Shown here: positions 38,961 through 50,385 of the stretch, piece after piece
Layout: each line of letters starts with the position of its first letter
Numbering within the stretch: position 1 is the first letter of the stretch
Origin: Pleurotus ostreatus/Saccharomyces cerevisiae fusant
Taxonomy: Eukaryota; Opisthokonta
Direction of reading: 5' to 3'
Assembly (NCBI GenBank): GCA_024196135.1
Contig: JAMQCK010000043.1
Location: 62,001 to 126,000 of the forward strand
DNA length: 64,000 bases
Notes under the pieces: generated by a model
What the model was told of the DNA's origin: nothing
The model's database searches: none
The model's input: only the letters and a program-made list of their open reading frames with translations
Made by a program: the position numbers and the translations under genes

Positions 38961-40451
38961 ATGGACGACAAGTTCACAGAAATGCATCGCGCACTCTATC
39001 TGCCGAGCCCCGAAGAGGCGGATGGCATCCAAGAACGTCTTGATCGACTCGACGCTGCTACCGATGAAATGAGGAGGCTGCTGGCATGCCTCGAGCACCA
39101 AGCCGTTCTCGGACGAGCCTTACTTTCCCCCTGGCGTCGCCTCCCACTAGAACTCTGGCAACAGATCCTCTACCTTGCCCTTCCACGTATATGGGACGGG
39201 AAACATGTAGACTTCTGGCGTCAACCTTCTGCCGCAGTCTGCCGCGCCTGGCGCGACATCGTTCACAGTCTTCCGTTCGCTGGCGCTCGGATCGGATTCG
39301 AGGTTGACTCTGAAGAGTTACCCGAATCAGGGGTCCTCGGGCTGGACGTTCTCATCAAATCCGACTTGGAGCAGATGGTAGAATGGCCATTGCACGTACG
39401 CATTGTCGACGACACGGACGATGACATGTCATCTCCTCTGTCGTACTTCTTTTCTGATGAGGCGCCCGTTGTCTGGGCCTCCATCTGCGAGCAAAGTCAT
39501 CGCTGGGTCACGGCTGAGCTCCAAAATGTCCCAGACAATTTATTGGTTACTCTCCGTCATCGGCCACTGCCCCTTCTTCGTTCACTTCTACTCGGGCATT
39601 ACGGTGACATCAATATCACCATGTCCACAAACGAGTTTCTCTGCCGACTGGACGCTTTCACGACTGCGGTCAACCTCTCTAGCGTGCACATTCATGGTCT
39701 CTGGGCTCCATTAAATCTCAATTTACCGTCATCCTGGACCCGCATCACCTCTCTTTCCATCGAATATAGTGATCAGTGGGACGAAGAAGCGGCGCCTTTC
39801 AGTGCAGTCTTAGCTTGCAGTCGAACCCTTCGCAGCTGCGAGATCTATGGTTCTGACTATGACACCGACTGGATTCCTCGTATGCGGCCTCTCCCCGAGG
39901 CGGAGCGCGTAGTATGTCCAGTCCTGGAAGAGCTCGATCTCCAAGAGTGCGGCATCCTCGTCATGTGCTACATCAGCACCCCCAGTCTTCGCACCATAAG
40001 CCTTAACGAAGGCCACTTTGGAGAACACGCCAGACAGGACCCGTCCGTATCCGTCACTACACTGGGTCTTTTCCAGGAGCTCCTTCGTACTTCGCACGGG
40101 TGCCGATCACTCCTGTCCTTGAAGCTAGTGGACACCTGTATTAAGGGAGTCTTGGATGTCCTGCGATCCCTCCCTCGGCTCGCATCTTTGCACATCGAGG
40201 ACAGGCGCATAACGAGCATCGGGGACGATATCGTCAACCTCGCGCATGCGCTGGAACGTCGGAGGGAAAGGCCTGACTCAGTGGCGCTCCTGCCCAACCT
40301 CTCACGCCTGCACATACAACTCGATGCCGGGATCTCTCTTGACAGTGACTTTGCGGACCTCGTCCGGCGATTAGTACGGTCGAGGTCACCGCAGAATCCT
40401 TGCACGCTCAACGGGCAGAGACTCGCCTTTCTCGAAGACATGATCACATGA
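38961..40451 (+). CDS. F-box-like protein, array copy 1
   Basis: Single-exon frame of 496 residues from MDDKFTEMHRALYLPSPEEA. A predicted coiled segment (ERLDRLDAATDEMRRLL) leads to an F-box: LSPWRRLPLELWQQILYLA, then VCRAWRDIVHS. The remainder is a leucine-rich series typical of agaric F-box proteins (LEELDLQECGILVMCYIS, TPSLRTISLNEG, LLSLKLVDTC, LPRLASLHIED, LLPNLSRLHIQL). F-box proteins recruit substrates to the SCF ubiquitin ligase through Skp1. The substrate is unknown, and most agaric family members are uncharacterised. It is followed on the same strand by two relatives. Confidence 0.87.
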   Translation: MDDKFTEMHRALYLPSPEEADGIQERLDRLDAATDEMRRLLACLEHQAVLGRALLSPWRRLPLELWQQILYLALPRIWDGKHVDFWRQPSAAVCRAWRDIVHSLPFAGARIGFEVDSEELPESGVLGLDVLIKSDLEQMVEWPLHVRIVDDTDDDMSSPLSYFFSDEAPVVWASICEQSHRWVTAELQNVPDNLLVTLRHRPLPLLRSLLLGHYGDINITMSTNEFLCRLDAFTTAVNLSSVHIHGLWAPLNLNLPSSWTRITSLSIEYSDQWDEEAAPFSAVLACSRTLRSCEIYGSDYDTDWIPRMRPLPEAERVVCPVLEELDLQECGILVMCYISTPSLRTISLNEGHFGEHARQDPSVSVTTLGLFQELLRTSHGCRSLLSLKLVDTCIKGVLDVLRSLPRLASLHIEDRRITSIGDDIVNLAHALERRRERPDSVALLPNLSRLHIQLDAGISLDSDFADLVRRLVRSRSPQNPCTLNGQRLAFLEDMIT

Positions 40452-41092
40452 AATACTGTTAGCATATGATGTCAGGATCAAGTAGGACCGGAGCGAGCTA
40501 TAGGTAGACTGTCTTTGCATACACGGCAGAGTACGGAGACTCAGTACAAACAGCAGACGATAGCGTTACAGTCCTGTGACAGATGCGTTTCGTACGTCAC
40601 GTAGGAAGTTGATGATTTGTACGACTCTCTCCCCAACCGCCACCGAGTGGAGGGAATCGAGCCTGCGAGGACTCATCCACATTGGTCTCTCATTTGTACA
40701 TTCACGACAGTTCATTGAGGCAATGCGGAGTGGGGTTCCATGCGAAAGCATGCACGGAACGTCTGCCAGAAATTTCCCTTTTACCATTGGCCAATGGCCG
40801 TCGCGGTGAAGTTCCACGTAACATAAGTGGGTTATCTGTATCCAATATTGCATTTCACGATGGTCTGCAAATGTTCTCAACCCACAAAAAACGGCTTGTC
40901 TGTCTCGTGACCGTTCATTGCGTTGCGCGTGTTTGGTCGCCGCGCAAAGTCCATCGGTCAAAATTTCATCGCTTCCCTCTTACTCCGACCTTGAACACAG
41001 TATCTGCTCATTAGTGCAGGCTAGAGTGTATCCTGTCCTAGTGAGTGCCCTCCAGCGCTTATAGCGCCGCTGACACCTATTTGCCACAGGAG

Positions 41093-42628
41093 ATGGATGA
41101 TAAATTCACACATATGCACCGCGCCCTCTATTCGCCGAGCCCTGAAGAGGCTGCTGGCATCTCGGAACGTGTCCAAAAACTAGGTGCTGCTTCCTCCGAA
41201 ATGAGGAGGCTACTGGCATGCATCGATCAACAAGTTGCTCTCGGACGAGCCTTGCTTGCGTCCTGGCGTCGACTTCCACCGGAGCTCTGGCAGGAAATCT
41301 TTCGACTCATTGTTCCTTGTGTCTGGGACGGTACACGCATACATCACTTGCCTCACCCCGCTGCGGAAGTCTGCCGCGCCTGGCGCGATCTCATAGACGA
41401 CATACCGTCGTGGGCTGGTGCGCCGTTCGTGTTCGAGATCAACGTGTATGATACTCCGCCCCCCGCTCCGGGGTTGGGGAAAGTGGTGAAGAAGGACTTA
41501 GCGGCGACTGGGGACCAGCCATTGCACATACGTATCATCGATCATATGGACGACGACATGCGTTCCCCGCTGTCTTACTTTTTGGAGGAGGAGGGGAGTC
41601 AAGTCTGGGCCTCTATCTGCCAGTCCGCTCATCGCTGGGAAACCGTCGAGCTACGAAATATTCCAGACAACTCACTGGACATCCTCCATAATCGGCAATT
41701 CCCAATCCTTCACTCACTCACGCACATGCATTTGAGCGACGTTGACCCCGAAAGGCCTGTGAATCAACTCGTTAGACGGGTCCAAGCTTTCGGAAACGCT
41801 CGCAATCTAACGACGGTGTCCCTCAATGGCTCCTGGGCACCTCTCAACCTCAGACTGCCATTGTCGTGGACCCGCATCGCGTCACTATCCATCGACTACT
41901 ATAATGAATGGGATGACGAGTCGCAGTCGACGCTGTTTGCTGCGGTCTTATCGTGCAGTCAAACTCTGCGCAGCTGCGCGATCGACGGCTTCGCATATGC
42001 TTCGGATTGGGTTGGGCACGAGCACCCTCTTCCTGACACCCAGCCAGCCGTGTTCCCTCTCCTCCAAGAGCTTACGCTCGCGGAGTGCGGCGTCCACTTC
42101 ATGCAGCACATCAGTGCCCCCGCTCTTCGATTCATCAGTATCAACGAAAGGGACCTCGGCATGCGTGATCAGACGGAATCCTGGTTCAGCATCGACACGA
42201 TGAGCCTCTTTCGAGGGCTGCTCGACGCGTCGCACGGGTGCCATGCGCTGTTGTCCATCAGGGTGATCGATACCTGTATCGACGGCATATCGCACATCCT
42301 GGGCTGCCTTCCCCAGCTCACTTCACTACACATCGAAGATCGTAACGTCAGGGTCAGCATGGCGGAGATCACCGGCCTTATGCGAGCGCTAGAGCGCAGC
42401 AATGACAGGCCCGTCTCACTGTCGTTCCTGCCCAATCTTACGCGCCTCTATATCTCACTCGATGAAAGACTCGCCCTCGATGACAGCTTTCTGGAGCTTG
42501 CTCGAGATTCGGTGCGGTCTAGGTGTTCTGCGAGCCCTTGCACAGTAGACGGGAAAAGACTTGCCTGTCTGGAGTCTGTGGACATTAGGAAGGCCGATTT
42601 GATGAGCAGTTATAGCCTACTGTCTTGA
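41093..42628 (+). CDS. F-box-like protein, array copy 2
   Basis: 511 residues in one exon from MDDKFTHMHRALYSPSPEEA; this ATG aligns with the start of copy 1. The F-box reads LASWRRLPPELWQEIFRLI, then VCRAWRDLIDD. Strong collinear similarity to copy 1 runs to the end (LQELTLAECGVHFMQHIS, ISINERDLGMRD, LPQLTSLHIEDRNV, FLPNLTRLYISLDE). It is 16 residues longer at the C-terminus. Three features point to a recent tandem duplication: same strand, same gene structure and a shared 3'-flank word near 40571-40600 and 42744-42772. Function as for copy 1. Confidence 0.87.
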   Translation: MDDKFTHMHRALYSPSPEEAAGISERVQKLGAASSEMRRLLACIDQQVALGRALLASWRRLPPELWQEIFRLIVPCVWDGTRIHHLPHPAAEVCRAWRDLIDDIPSWAGAPFVFEINVYDTPPPAPGLGKVVKKDLAATGDQPLHIRIIDHMDDDMRSPLSYFLEEEGSQVWASICQSAHRWETVELRNIPDNSLDILHNRQFPILHSLTHMHLSDVDPERPVNQLVRRVQAFGNARNLTTVSLNGSWAPLNLRLPLSWTRIASLSIDYYNEWDDESQSTLFAAVLSCSQTLRSCAIDGFAYASDWVGHEHPLPDTQPAVFPLLQELTLAECGVHFMQHISAPALRFISINERDLGMRDQTESWFSIDTMSLFRGLLDASHGCHALLSIRVIDTCIDGISHILGCLPQLTSLHIEDRNVRVSMAEITGLMRALERSNDRPVSLSFLPNLTRLYISLDERLALDDSFLELARDSVRSRCSASPCTVDGKRLACLESVDIRKADLMSSYSLLS

Positions 42629-42873
42629 GAGTATTACCACGGCGCACTTGTCTATGTTTCCTCTGATTTATCTCGAGTACAATTTCGTAAATCAGGCATT
42701 GTTCTTGGGCAAAAATGGCCACGCCGCCGCTACCACTGTCACGGTCTTGTGACATGCGTTTCCAAGTGTCACACATATCACTTGATCATCCGCTCCTTCC
42801 GGGTCTGCCGTGTCCAATTCACCTACCTATGGTCCACATAACTTGTGCGTTCACAATATAAAAGACATTGCCT

Positions 42874-44386
42874 ATGGATCTCACAGCGCAAATTCAAAGC
42901 AGCACGGACCTCCTTCACGAGATTCGTCGAGTTGCACCGCACGAACTACGCCCCTAGTGCTCAGGAGGCCTCCATCATCACCGAACGCATTCACGAACTC
43001 GAGCAGCTCTCTCAAGACTTACCACAGCTACCTCTTGCGCTTGTAGCGCATCAGGAGCGCCTCCACGAGCAGATAGCCCTCACGCAGGCTCTTCTCGCTC
43101 CCTGGCGCCGTGTTCCACTGGAATTGTGGTCGGAGATATTCTCTTATGCGCCATCTGAAGATTGGATCTCCTGTCCCGTTGATAGAAGACATCTACCGCT
43201 TGCGGAGGCCTGCCACATCTGGCGCGAGCCCGCTCTCCACACACCGCACCTGTGGTCGAGCATCGTCGTCGAGGTCTGGGACGACTACGAGGAAAGGCCA
43301 CCGTTGAGGCTGGGACTTTCGAAGGCAGTGGCCGATGAGGGCAAGAACGTACTCCCTTCATATCCGAGTAGTCGATCATACCTTCGTTTGGCGCAGATCT
43401 GCGAGCAACCAAGGCACGCATCTATGGGACCAGCTGTACGGAACAACTGATAGATGGGAGACGGTCGAGTTAGGCGATATGCCGCCCGTCTCTTACGCCG
43501 TGCTCTCTTTCAGAATCTTTCCTATCCTGCGTTCGCTGCGGTTTCGAATCCAAGAAGACCCAGCTCCCGAGGGCGAGACTTCGCGCGCGTATTGCGCGTC
43601 TTCACGAATGCCCCCGCTTTATCCATCTTGGACCCTGGGGACGCGTGGGTGTCCCCTGCATTCCAATTACCCACGTCCTGGCGCCTGACATCCCTCAACT
43701 TCCAGTACGACCCCCTCGCGGAGAATTTCGACGTCCTTCCCGCATTCGGCGCCGTGCTGGCATGCAGCCAGACTCTTCGGAAGTGCAGAATTAATTCCCT
43801 CTGTCCCGACACAATCGCCCGCGGTTAGCTTGTGGAGTTCGCCGCCCTCGAAGAACTCGTCCTCGAGGATGGTGGCTTGCTCTTCATGGAGCTCATCAGA
43901 GCACCCAGTCTGTGCTCCCTGGCGCTATGCCAGGATCTGCAGGATCTCGAAGAGATGCGCACTCTCGAGCTGCTCAACATGCTCTTGGACAATTCATCAG
44001 AATGTCGCTCGCTGCAGGCGCTCAAGTTGTCCGACGCCTGTATACGCAACATTGCGGTCACCCTGCGCCGCCTGCCGCAGCTTTCCGCACTGGTCGTCAC
44101 CGATACCGACAGCCGGCCTGGAGGCTTCAACACGATAAACGACTTCTGCAACTTGGGGCAGATGCTGAAGCGCGACCCTGCGCAATCAGACTCACTCTCG
44201 TTGCTTCCTAAGCTCAAGCGTCTGGCCGTCAGGTTCGGCCACACGAAGGACCCTCGCCTGGACGAGCTCATAACAGAAACGACTTCATCGAGATTAATCC
44301 CCTGCACGCTTGACGGGGAGGAGCTCGCGTGTCTGGATCTTCCTCCGGTCGGCACTGCGCACGATCTTCATTGGTTTTCGCGCTGA
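42874..44386 (+). pseudogene. Broken F-box-like gene, array copy 3
   Basis: The F-box (LLAPWRRVPLELWSEIFSYA) and downstream leucine-rich blocks are present but spread over frames. The first frame fails near 43335-43350, where the similarity continues in the next frame (YSLHIRVVDHTFVW, DRWETVELGDMPP). Around 43580 it returns to the first frame (TSWRLTSLNFQYDPL). An in-frame TAG at 43826-43828 then interrupts before EELVLEDGGLLFMELI and the final LIPCTLDGEELACLDLP. The 5' end lacks an in-frame ATG; the ATG at 42874 is out of phase with the F-box. No GT..AG intron repairs these shifts. Copies 1 and 2 are intact, so this copy is a decayed member. Sequencing error is possible but would need several errors. 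Confidence 0.8.
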
Positions 44387-44832
44387 ACTCGACGCGCTTG
44401 ATCCGTACCGCCCTTGTAGCGCTTGTGACGGTCAGTGTCCTCCAGTTGTAGCAAGCCCTGCATCTCACGCGTTACGTAGATGGACAATGTATCTCCTAAA
44501 GGGCAACAAGTGAATTGGGCGGATATGTATTAGCACTACGATCACCACAACGCAACCTGACCGAGCGAGCAGCAGCCTCGCTGAGGGCTGCAGCGCGCAT
44601 TGTCCCAAACGTGGATTCAAAGGAGTGCTCTAATTGTGTCGTTGATTTACCTGAATTCTGCTGCCACCTGCGTCGATCTTTCGCTTGCTTTTCGCCGAGT
44701 TGTGTACGCCCGCCCTAAACTTACCTGAAAAGGAAATAGAATTTGATCTGGTTCCTCTTTGGGGGTCCTTCGTCTGGCCGTACCGAACTGCTGCAGGCGC
44801 CTTGCTTGCTTTGCCTGAAAGAACATCCAACT
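44387..44832 (+). other. Intergenic, no gene seen
   Basis: Short gap between the broken F-box gene and EAF7; it should contain the EAF7 promoter. Confidence 0.5.
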
Positions 44833-45629
44833 ATGTCCGGCGATGTCGAGTACAGCGAGCTGCTCGACTCGGTCGACGGCGAGATCGCGTTCTTTAAGGC
44901 CATAACGCGCGCGATACCCCTCGGCACTCACCGCGACTTCAACGCCCTCGCAATGCGCAATGTCATTCATGAACACACGGGCCGCTGGGTATCCACGTCT
45001 GCAATATGGAACAAGCTAAGAGAGATGTACGACCTGGAGGGAATCGAGAAGTCGGTGCGTGGGCGCGGCGCGTACTTCTTTGACTTTGGTTGAACGTCCC
45101 TCAGCAACGCGAAGCACTCGAGGAAGAAAGGCCGTCCGTACCACCGCCAGGGGCAGACGACGATGACCTTGCTTCGCACCCCTTCTTTGAGAACGAATTC
45201 AACCTGCTCGACTATGACGATTACCACCTGCGCGTCGCCGAACGCGCTCAGCGATCGACGCAGTCCTCGCCCGCTGCCTCCCCCGCCGACACGACGCGCG
45301 AGAAACCTAAGCAGGGCCGCACCCGCAAGCGACCACGAACAGACGAGAGCGACATCAGCGAGCTCACGCAGGAAAGCGGGGAGGAGCCGACGGCGGACAC
45401 GCCGATAGACAGCGGTGTGACGGGCACGGATGGCGGCACGGATGCGGGAGAGGATGAGGAAGCAGGTGCGTCAAGATCTTGTATAACCAGCATTGGAAAG
45501 CTTACAGTGAGTATAGGAACGTCGACGACCCCTGCGCCGAAGAAACGCGGCAAGCCAGGTCCGAAGCCAGGACGCGGTCGCGGTGCGGGCACGTCGACGC
45601 GAGGCAAGAAGAAGAGACGCGGAGGCTAG
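44833..45629 (+). CDS. EAF7: Eaf7 (CT20/MRGBP family) NuA4 histone acetyltransferase subunit
   Basis: Three exons, 696 nt, 231 residues. It begins MSGDVEYSELLDSVDGEIAF, then FFKAITRAIPLGTHRDFNAL and NVIHEHTGRWVSTSAIWNKL, the CT20 domain. A 50-bp intron joins EGIEKS to QREALEEERPSVPP, then SHPFFENEFNLLDYDDYH, the conserved acidic/hydrophobic patch. A 51-bp in-phase intron follows EDEEAG. The C-terminus is basic (KKRGKPGPKPGRGRG, GKKKRRGG), suited to DNA or nucleosome contact. Eaf7 forms the Eaf3/5/7 module of NuA4 in yeast. Nuclear. Reading through the second intron would stay open, so that intron is optional in the model. Confidence 0.88.
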
Positions 45630-46520
45630 TGAAGTACAGCAATATACCCAGTCCAATGATACCCGACTTTCTGCAAAGGGCTTGCGCGCCATCTGAGCCA
45701 GAACCCGTAGACCGCAACACGAGCATGATATACCAGGTAATGGACGGGCTTAGAAGGATTGATAAGGCTTCCATGGAGTTGCATGGACTGGGATGTGTTA
45801 ACTGGGTATGGATTATGGATGGCCTACCTTGGCCAACATTGTCGGGACGCCGCTGACAATTTTTTGGGAAGTGGCAAACGAGGTTCATGAACACGCGAGG
45901 AAGTGATACAACGGCCCTCTTTCATGTAAGCCCAACATCATCCGGGGTGCGTGCGCGTCACTAATCATGTGCAAGCCCTGCAGAATAGTTTGGCCCAACT
46001 CGAGCATTTCAGCAATCGTTAGGTATTGTGGCAATCCTGAAACTACTCACGAGCTGCTGTGAGGGCATCGCCAAGCTGTCAATCCATTCGCACGACCGCA
46101 GGTCGTCCGGCGATTTATGTGTGGCGCAGACGGAGTGCCTTTGCCGCCGACGGCGCCTTGTACTGGCCGTTTCGGGTCAGCGCGCCTTGTGGACGCCGGT
46201 CATTGCACGCCAGAAAAGAGACCGTGGGTACGGTTGCAATTTGCGAAGAGGCCTACCTACTTCAACTTGGTAAGTGAGCGTCGTTCGCAAAGTGCTGATC
46301 AACACTTGAAGGTGCCCACCAATCGTCGGACGTCCGGCCCGCTCATCCGACAACCGCCCATTGTTCTCCACATGTGGAATTTGCAATGATGCGTCGCGTG
46401 TACCCTGGTTCAAGCGTCGTTTTGTTCTCTTCTTCAGCGACCGCGACTACACAATTTGTGTCAAGCAGTAGCTTTCCTTCTCACATCCTCTCTTGCCACC
46501 AACCACGCGACGATCCTGCG
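45630..46520 (+). other. Intergenic, no gene seen
   Basis: About 0.9 kb between EAF7 and the next gene. Open frames here are short and overlap on both strands without features. Confidence 0.45.
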
Positions 46521-48371
46521 ATGACTACCCGCTACTTCGTGATCACGACGCCTCAGGGCTACAAAGTGCACTTCCAAACCAAGGTTGCCGGCACTCTCAG
46601 GATTGTGCCCGCGCCTGGAATGATCAGGAAGGCGGACTTTGAAGGACAACCTGAAGACAGCATTCATATGCGAATTCGGATGAGCAACAAACGCAAAGTG
46701 CGTACATGTTGGCTTTTGTGCCCAGACCGCGTCGCTGATCATAGCTCGTAGCGGAACGAGCCCTGGGAGGGGATCACCGAGTCTCAGCCCTACGACTGCG
46801 ATCCCTGGCAGGTTCCAGCGGCCGCCCCAGGTCTATTGCCCCCCTTCATGAAGGACTTTGGTTGTACAGTCAAGGATTTCGCCTTCGACTCCGATTACTT
46901 TCCCATCCTCCCCAACGATCCTGTCCCTGAAGGATACCCCGACGTACCCATCCAACGTATCTCTGGCGTCGCGAGCGGCGCACCGGAGCTCTTCCACGTC
47001 TACGCCTACCTGGCGTTGTACGAGCACAGCGTGCACCCCAAGGTCGCACGCGAGCGATACAGGAACAAGGAGGACCACTTCGGCATCCCGGGCAAGATCC
47101 TCAAGCGCCTCCTCGAGATCGGCTGGACGACGATGGAGGAGTACCGGGAGCGGCTGACAAGCTTGGACTGGGAGTCGTTCGCGCGGTACGAGGCGCTATG
47201 CCGGACGCGCATCAAGTCGGGGAAGCCGGGGTTCCTGCCGGACGGCCAGTATCCCTGGCGGATGGCGGGCATCCGCCCGCCGATGGTGATGCCCGAGCGC
47301 CCCGCACGCACGGACCGCGACCCTGAGCCCCTCGAGGTCAGCCCGCTGAAGATCAACATGCTGAAGAACGAGTACCTGTGGTGGCACTCCTGGGATGAAG
47401 TCCAGAGGCAGGAGCACAATGACTGCAGGCGACTTGAGAGGATAGTGCTGCGGCTTCCTCCGCCCAAGGGCAACAAGTGGGAGGCGTGGGAGCTGTCGGA
47501 GGCGGAGCGAGAGTGGTTGAGGTGCAAGGCGGAGGCGGAGGCGTGCAAGGTGCCGCACAAGCGTCGGCGCCCGGCTGAGAATGAGGAGGATGCGAAGGAA
47601 GAAGCCAGGTTCCAGGATAACGACGACGAAGAGCAGGTGGACGAAGAGGACGGTGAGAAGAGCGAATACAGCGAGTGGCTCAAGGACGATAGCGCCAAGA
47701 CGAAGAGGCGGTCCTCCAAGCAGTGCGAGCCGGTGGAAAGGCGCCCTACCAAGCTCCTGCGCGCGAACGACGGCTCGGCCGTCGACGCGTCTCTCGTCCA
47801 CGTTGGCGTGGGCGTGCCCCTCGACGACTCCAACACGGAGGTGCTACCCAAGAACGATTCCGTCGGTCCTCGGACGCACGACGACGAAGACTACAGCCAA
47901 GGCTGGGACATCGACGGAGAGCGGTCCTCGCAGCAGCCCATCGAACACCCTGTCGACTTAGGCGACCTATCCGGCGCCGGCGATATCAGCTTCGGCCTCG
48001 ACGATATGTCCGGTGTCAGCGACGGCAGCTTCGATATCGATGCTGAGCTTGAGGCCGCGGTCGACGCTTCTTGCCGCCCTCGCTCGGACAAGGACGCGGG
48101 CATCGACTTCAGCGATTCGTCGAGCAGCGATCCGCCGGCTGACCCTTCCGACGACGGTGATAATCCCTTCAGAGAATGGCTCGGCTCGTCCAGCGACACC
48201 ATCGAGCAGGTCAGCTCGCAGCCTGCGCCTATCGAGGACCCCATCGAGGACGCCGACAACCCCTTCGACGACGACGACTCGGACCCGATCGTGCCCGCCC
48301 CGACGCCTACTCCCACCCCGGCGATGCCCTTGACGGACATGTACGAACCCTTCTGGGGTGTGCTCATGTAA
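46521..48371 (+). CDS. Unknown protein, about 600 residues, acidic disordered C-terminal half
   Basis: Exon 1 begins MTTRYFVITTPQGYKVHFQT and ends RMSNKRK; an intron of about 55 bp joins RNEPWEGITESQPYDCDPWQ. The N-terminal 250 residues look folded (ELFHVYAYLALYEHSVHPKV, KILKRLLEIGWTTMEEYRER, KINMLKNEYLWWHSWDEVQR). From about residue 270 on the protein is low-complexity: KRRRPAENEEDAKEE, DDEEQVDEEDGEKSE, then Ser/Asp-rich repeats and a PTPTPTPAMP run near the end. The family is not recognised. It resembles other Agaricomycete-only hypothetical proteins with a basic patch and an acidic tail. A nuclear role is possible but is a guess. Confidence 0.75.
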
Positions 48372-49765
48372 ATTAATGTATGCGGCGCGGGATCGCTTCA
48401 AAGGTATGCCTCTTCTGCTCACGCCGTCGACGTCCTCGTCCTCATGCCGCCGCGCAGATCACCGCCCTCCTTCCCCACCAAGTAAAACAGTCAACCAACA
48501 ACCCCTCCGGTAGCAACCAACCTGCAATCCCGGAGGGCCTGCTGCGACTTCGCGTCCCAGCTCGCACGCCTTCGCGCGTCCCAGCCTGCACGCCGGGCCC
48601 GGTCTCGAGAGGCTCCAACTTCGCTCATGCAAGACGATACCCAGCCTTTTCGGACCGCGACTGCGGTCTCTCACCCTCAAGTCCGCTTCGGCGTCGATGA
48701 ATGAAGCGCCACGCTTCCGGTCTCTTTTCGGTCCAAACCTCTCGAGTTCTCGCTCGAGTGTCTCCTTCAGTTCAAGTTCCTTTCCAACCCACCCACCCCC
48801 TTACCGATCCAGGCGCCGTTATCTTCCTTCTCACCAATTGAACTCAACCCTTCTTCGTTCGTCTTGAGACTTCACTTATGTGCGCTCCGTCTACTTGGCC
48901 TCGTCTTGTTGCTTCTTCTTTCTCCCTTCTATCCACATCGTTATCCACTTTTCTGCCTCACGGATCCGGCGCTCTGTTCCCCCATACCCCACAAGTATTG
49001 ACTGAACGTTATACCACACCGGACTCTTCGTCGTACCTATTTAGTGTCCCGCCCCAATTCATCATGTCTTTGTCCCTGTGGAGTTTTCTGCGCCTGCCTG
49101 CCGTATGTATGCGCAAAACTGCATGGGGAGGTAAGCGGTCGGCACCTTGACCCGCGAACATTTGGGGCAACTCCCTGTCTTGACGCCCTTGAAGTCGTAG
49201 AAGCTCATCCCCTCTTCGTTCAACACAAACATCATCATCATCAAACCCCTCCGTAGTCGTACATACAGAGTACGTACAATTGCAGACCGTACACAACGTG
49301 TACAGCCGCGCGTTGCGTACACGTACAGTATACACAAACGCAAAAATACCATGATAATGGAAGATAGGTCCGAGACAGCAGGCTGGGGATAGCGAGTGTG
49401 AGTAGGGCAGTAGTAGGCGGTGAGAATTACAGAGTTCGTGTGTACAGTAATGGGCCGTCGGACACAGTATGGGAAGTGGCAAGTCCAAGGACAGGAGTGG
49501 AAGTTCGTGTGCACAGAACCGAGAAACCAAGAACATTATCGCCAGACGGGCGGGGAGTAGTGAGGTATGGCATGATGGGGCAGGACGGGAGATAGTGTAC
49601 GCAAAGTCCGAACCAGATAATGCGTGTCGTGGAAGGAAAGACGAGACGGGAGAACATGTCTATGCGGGCGACGGTGTCGTGGGCAAAGTCGTGGTGTAAG
49701 TGACGACGTGGATAGCGTACGAGCGCGCCATAGCAATGATGAGGGTGTGCGTGACGACGAGACGT
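48372..49765 (+). other. Convergent intergenic region, GTAC-rich patch
   Basis: About 1.4 kb between two convergent stops, with pyrimidine-rich stretches at 48730-48900. Seven GTAC words fall within 49259-49326. An open frame of 150 codons on the minus strand (49514 to 49062) contains a CPKC but no family and is not supported. Confidence 0.5.
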
Positions 49766-50385
49766 TTACTCTTCGTACGCAGTGTCCTCCGCGGGGTCGG
49801 CCTGCTCGTCGGCCATGGGGCTGTAGATATGGAACGCCGGAGAGAGATTGCCGGAGTCGCCGAGGACTGCGAGGCGTTAGCCGGGGTGGAGAAAGAGCGA
49901 GCAAAGGAAGAACGTACGAGCGACGACGTAGTCCCAGCGCTCCTCCACCTCGGGGACGGTGAAGAAGGCGACGCCGTCCTTGAGCGAGAAGCCCTTGGCG
50001 AGTGGGTGGGCTGGAGGGTGGGTCAGTCATTTAGTTTGCTACCGAACGCTCAGGCCAGTCGCCCGACGTACTCGAGTTGAGATGCTCGCTCTCTTCATCC
50101 GGGTGGCCTAGCAGGATGGTGCCGTTCAAGTTCGTCACGTTGGGTGGCATGTCCGTCGTGTCTGCGTACAATAAGATCAGCTTTCAAGCGCGCTTAGCAG
50201 TCAACAGGCAACCACTCACCCCAAGTAACATTCGCCGGCTCGCCAACCTGCCAGTCGATCTCGCCGACGGGGTAGATGATCTTGGGGCGCCAAACGACGA
50301 GCTCGTGAGGCTTGCTGTACGGCGCCGCGTTGGCGAGACCGGCGAACAGGGCGGCGGAGAGGGCGAGGAGCGTGGACGACAGCAT
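49766..50385 (-). CDS. Kre9/Knh1-like small secreted cell-wall protein
   Basis: Signal peptide MLSSTLLALSAALFAGLANA, then APYSKPHELVVWRPKIIYP. Introns rebuild the Ig-like domain: EPANVTW joins DTTDMPPNVTNLNGTILLG, HPDEESEHLNS, then AHPLAKGFSLKDGVAFFTVP, EVEERWDYVV and finally LGDSGNLSPAFHIYSP. It ends PMADEQADPAEDTAYEE, a short acidic tail with no GPI signal. The blocks match those of the two genes at 132-2174. Probably extracellular, wall-associated. It lies on the same strand as the more diverged relative at 51123-51699, downstream of it. Confidence 0.85.

Noticed and set aside
41045..41092. GTG-started extension of F-box copy 2
   Set aside because: No ATG; the ATG at 41093 aligns with the start of copy 1.
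49062..49514. 150-codon minus-strand frame with a CPKC motif
   Set aside because: Composition is odd (Met and Cys runs from ATG/TGT repeats), there is no family match, and it overlaps a GTAC-rich simple-sequence patch.
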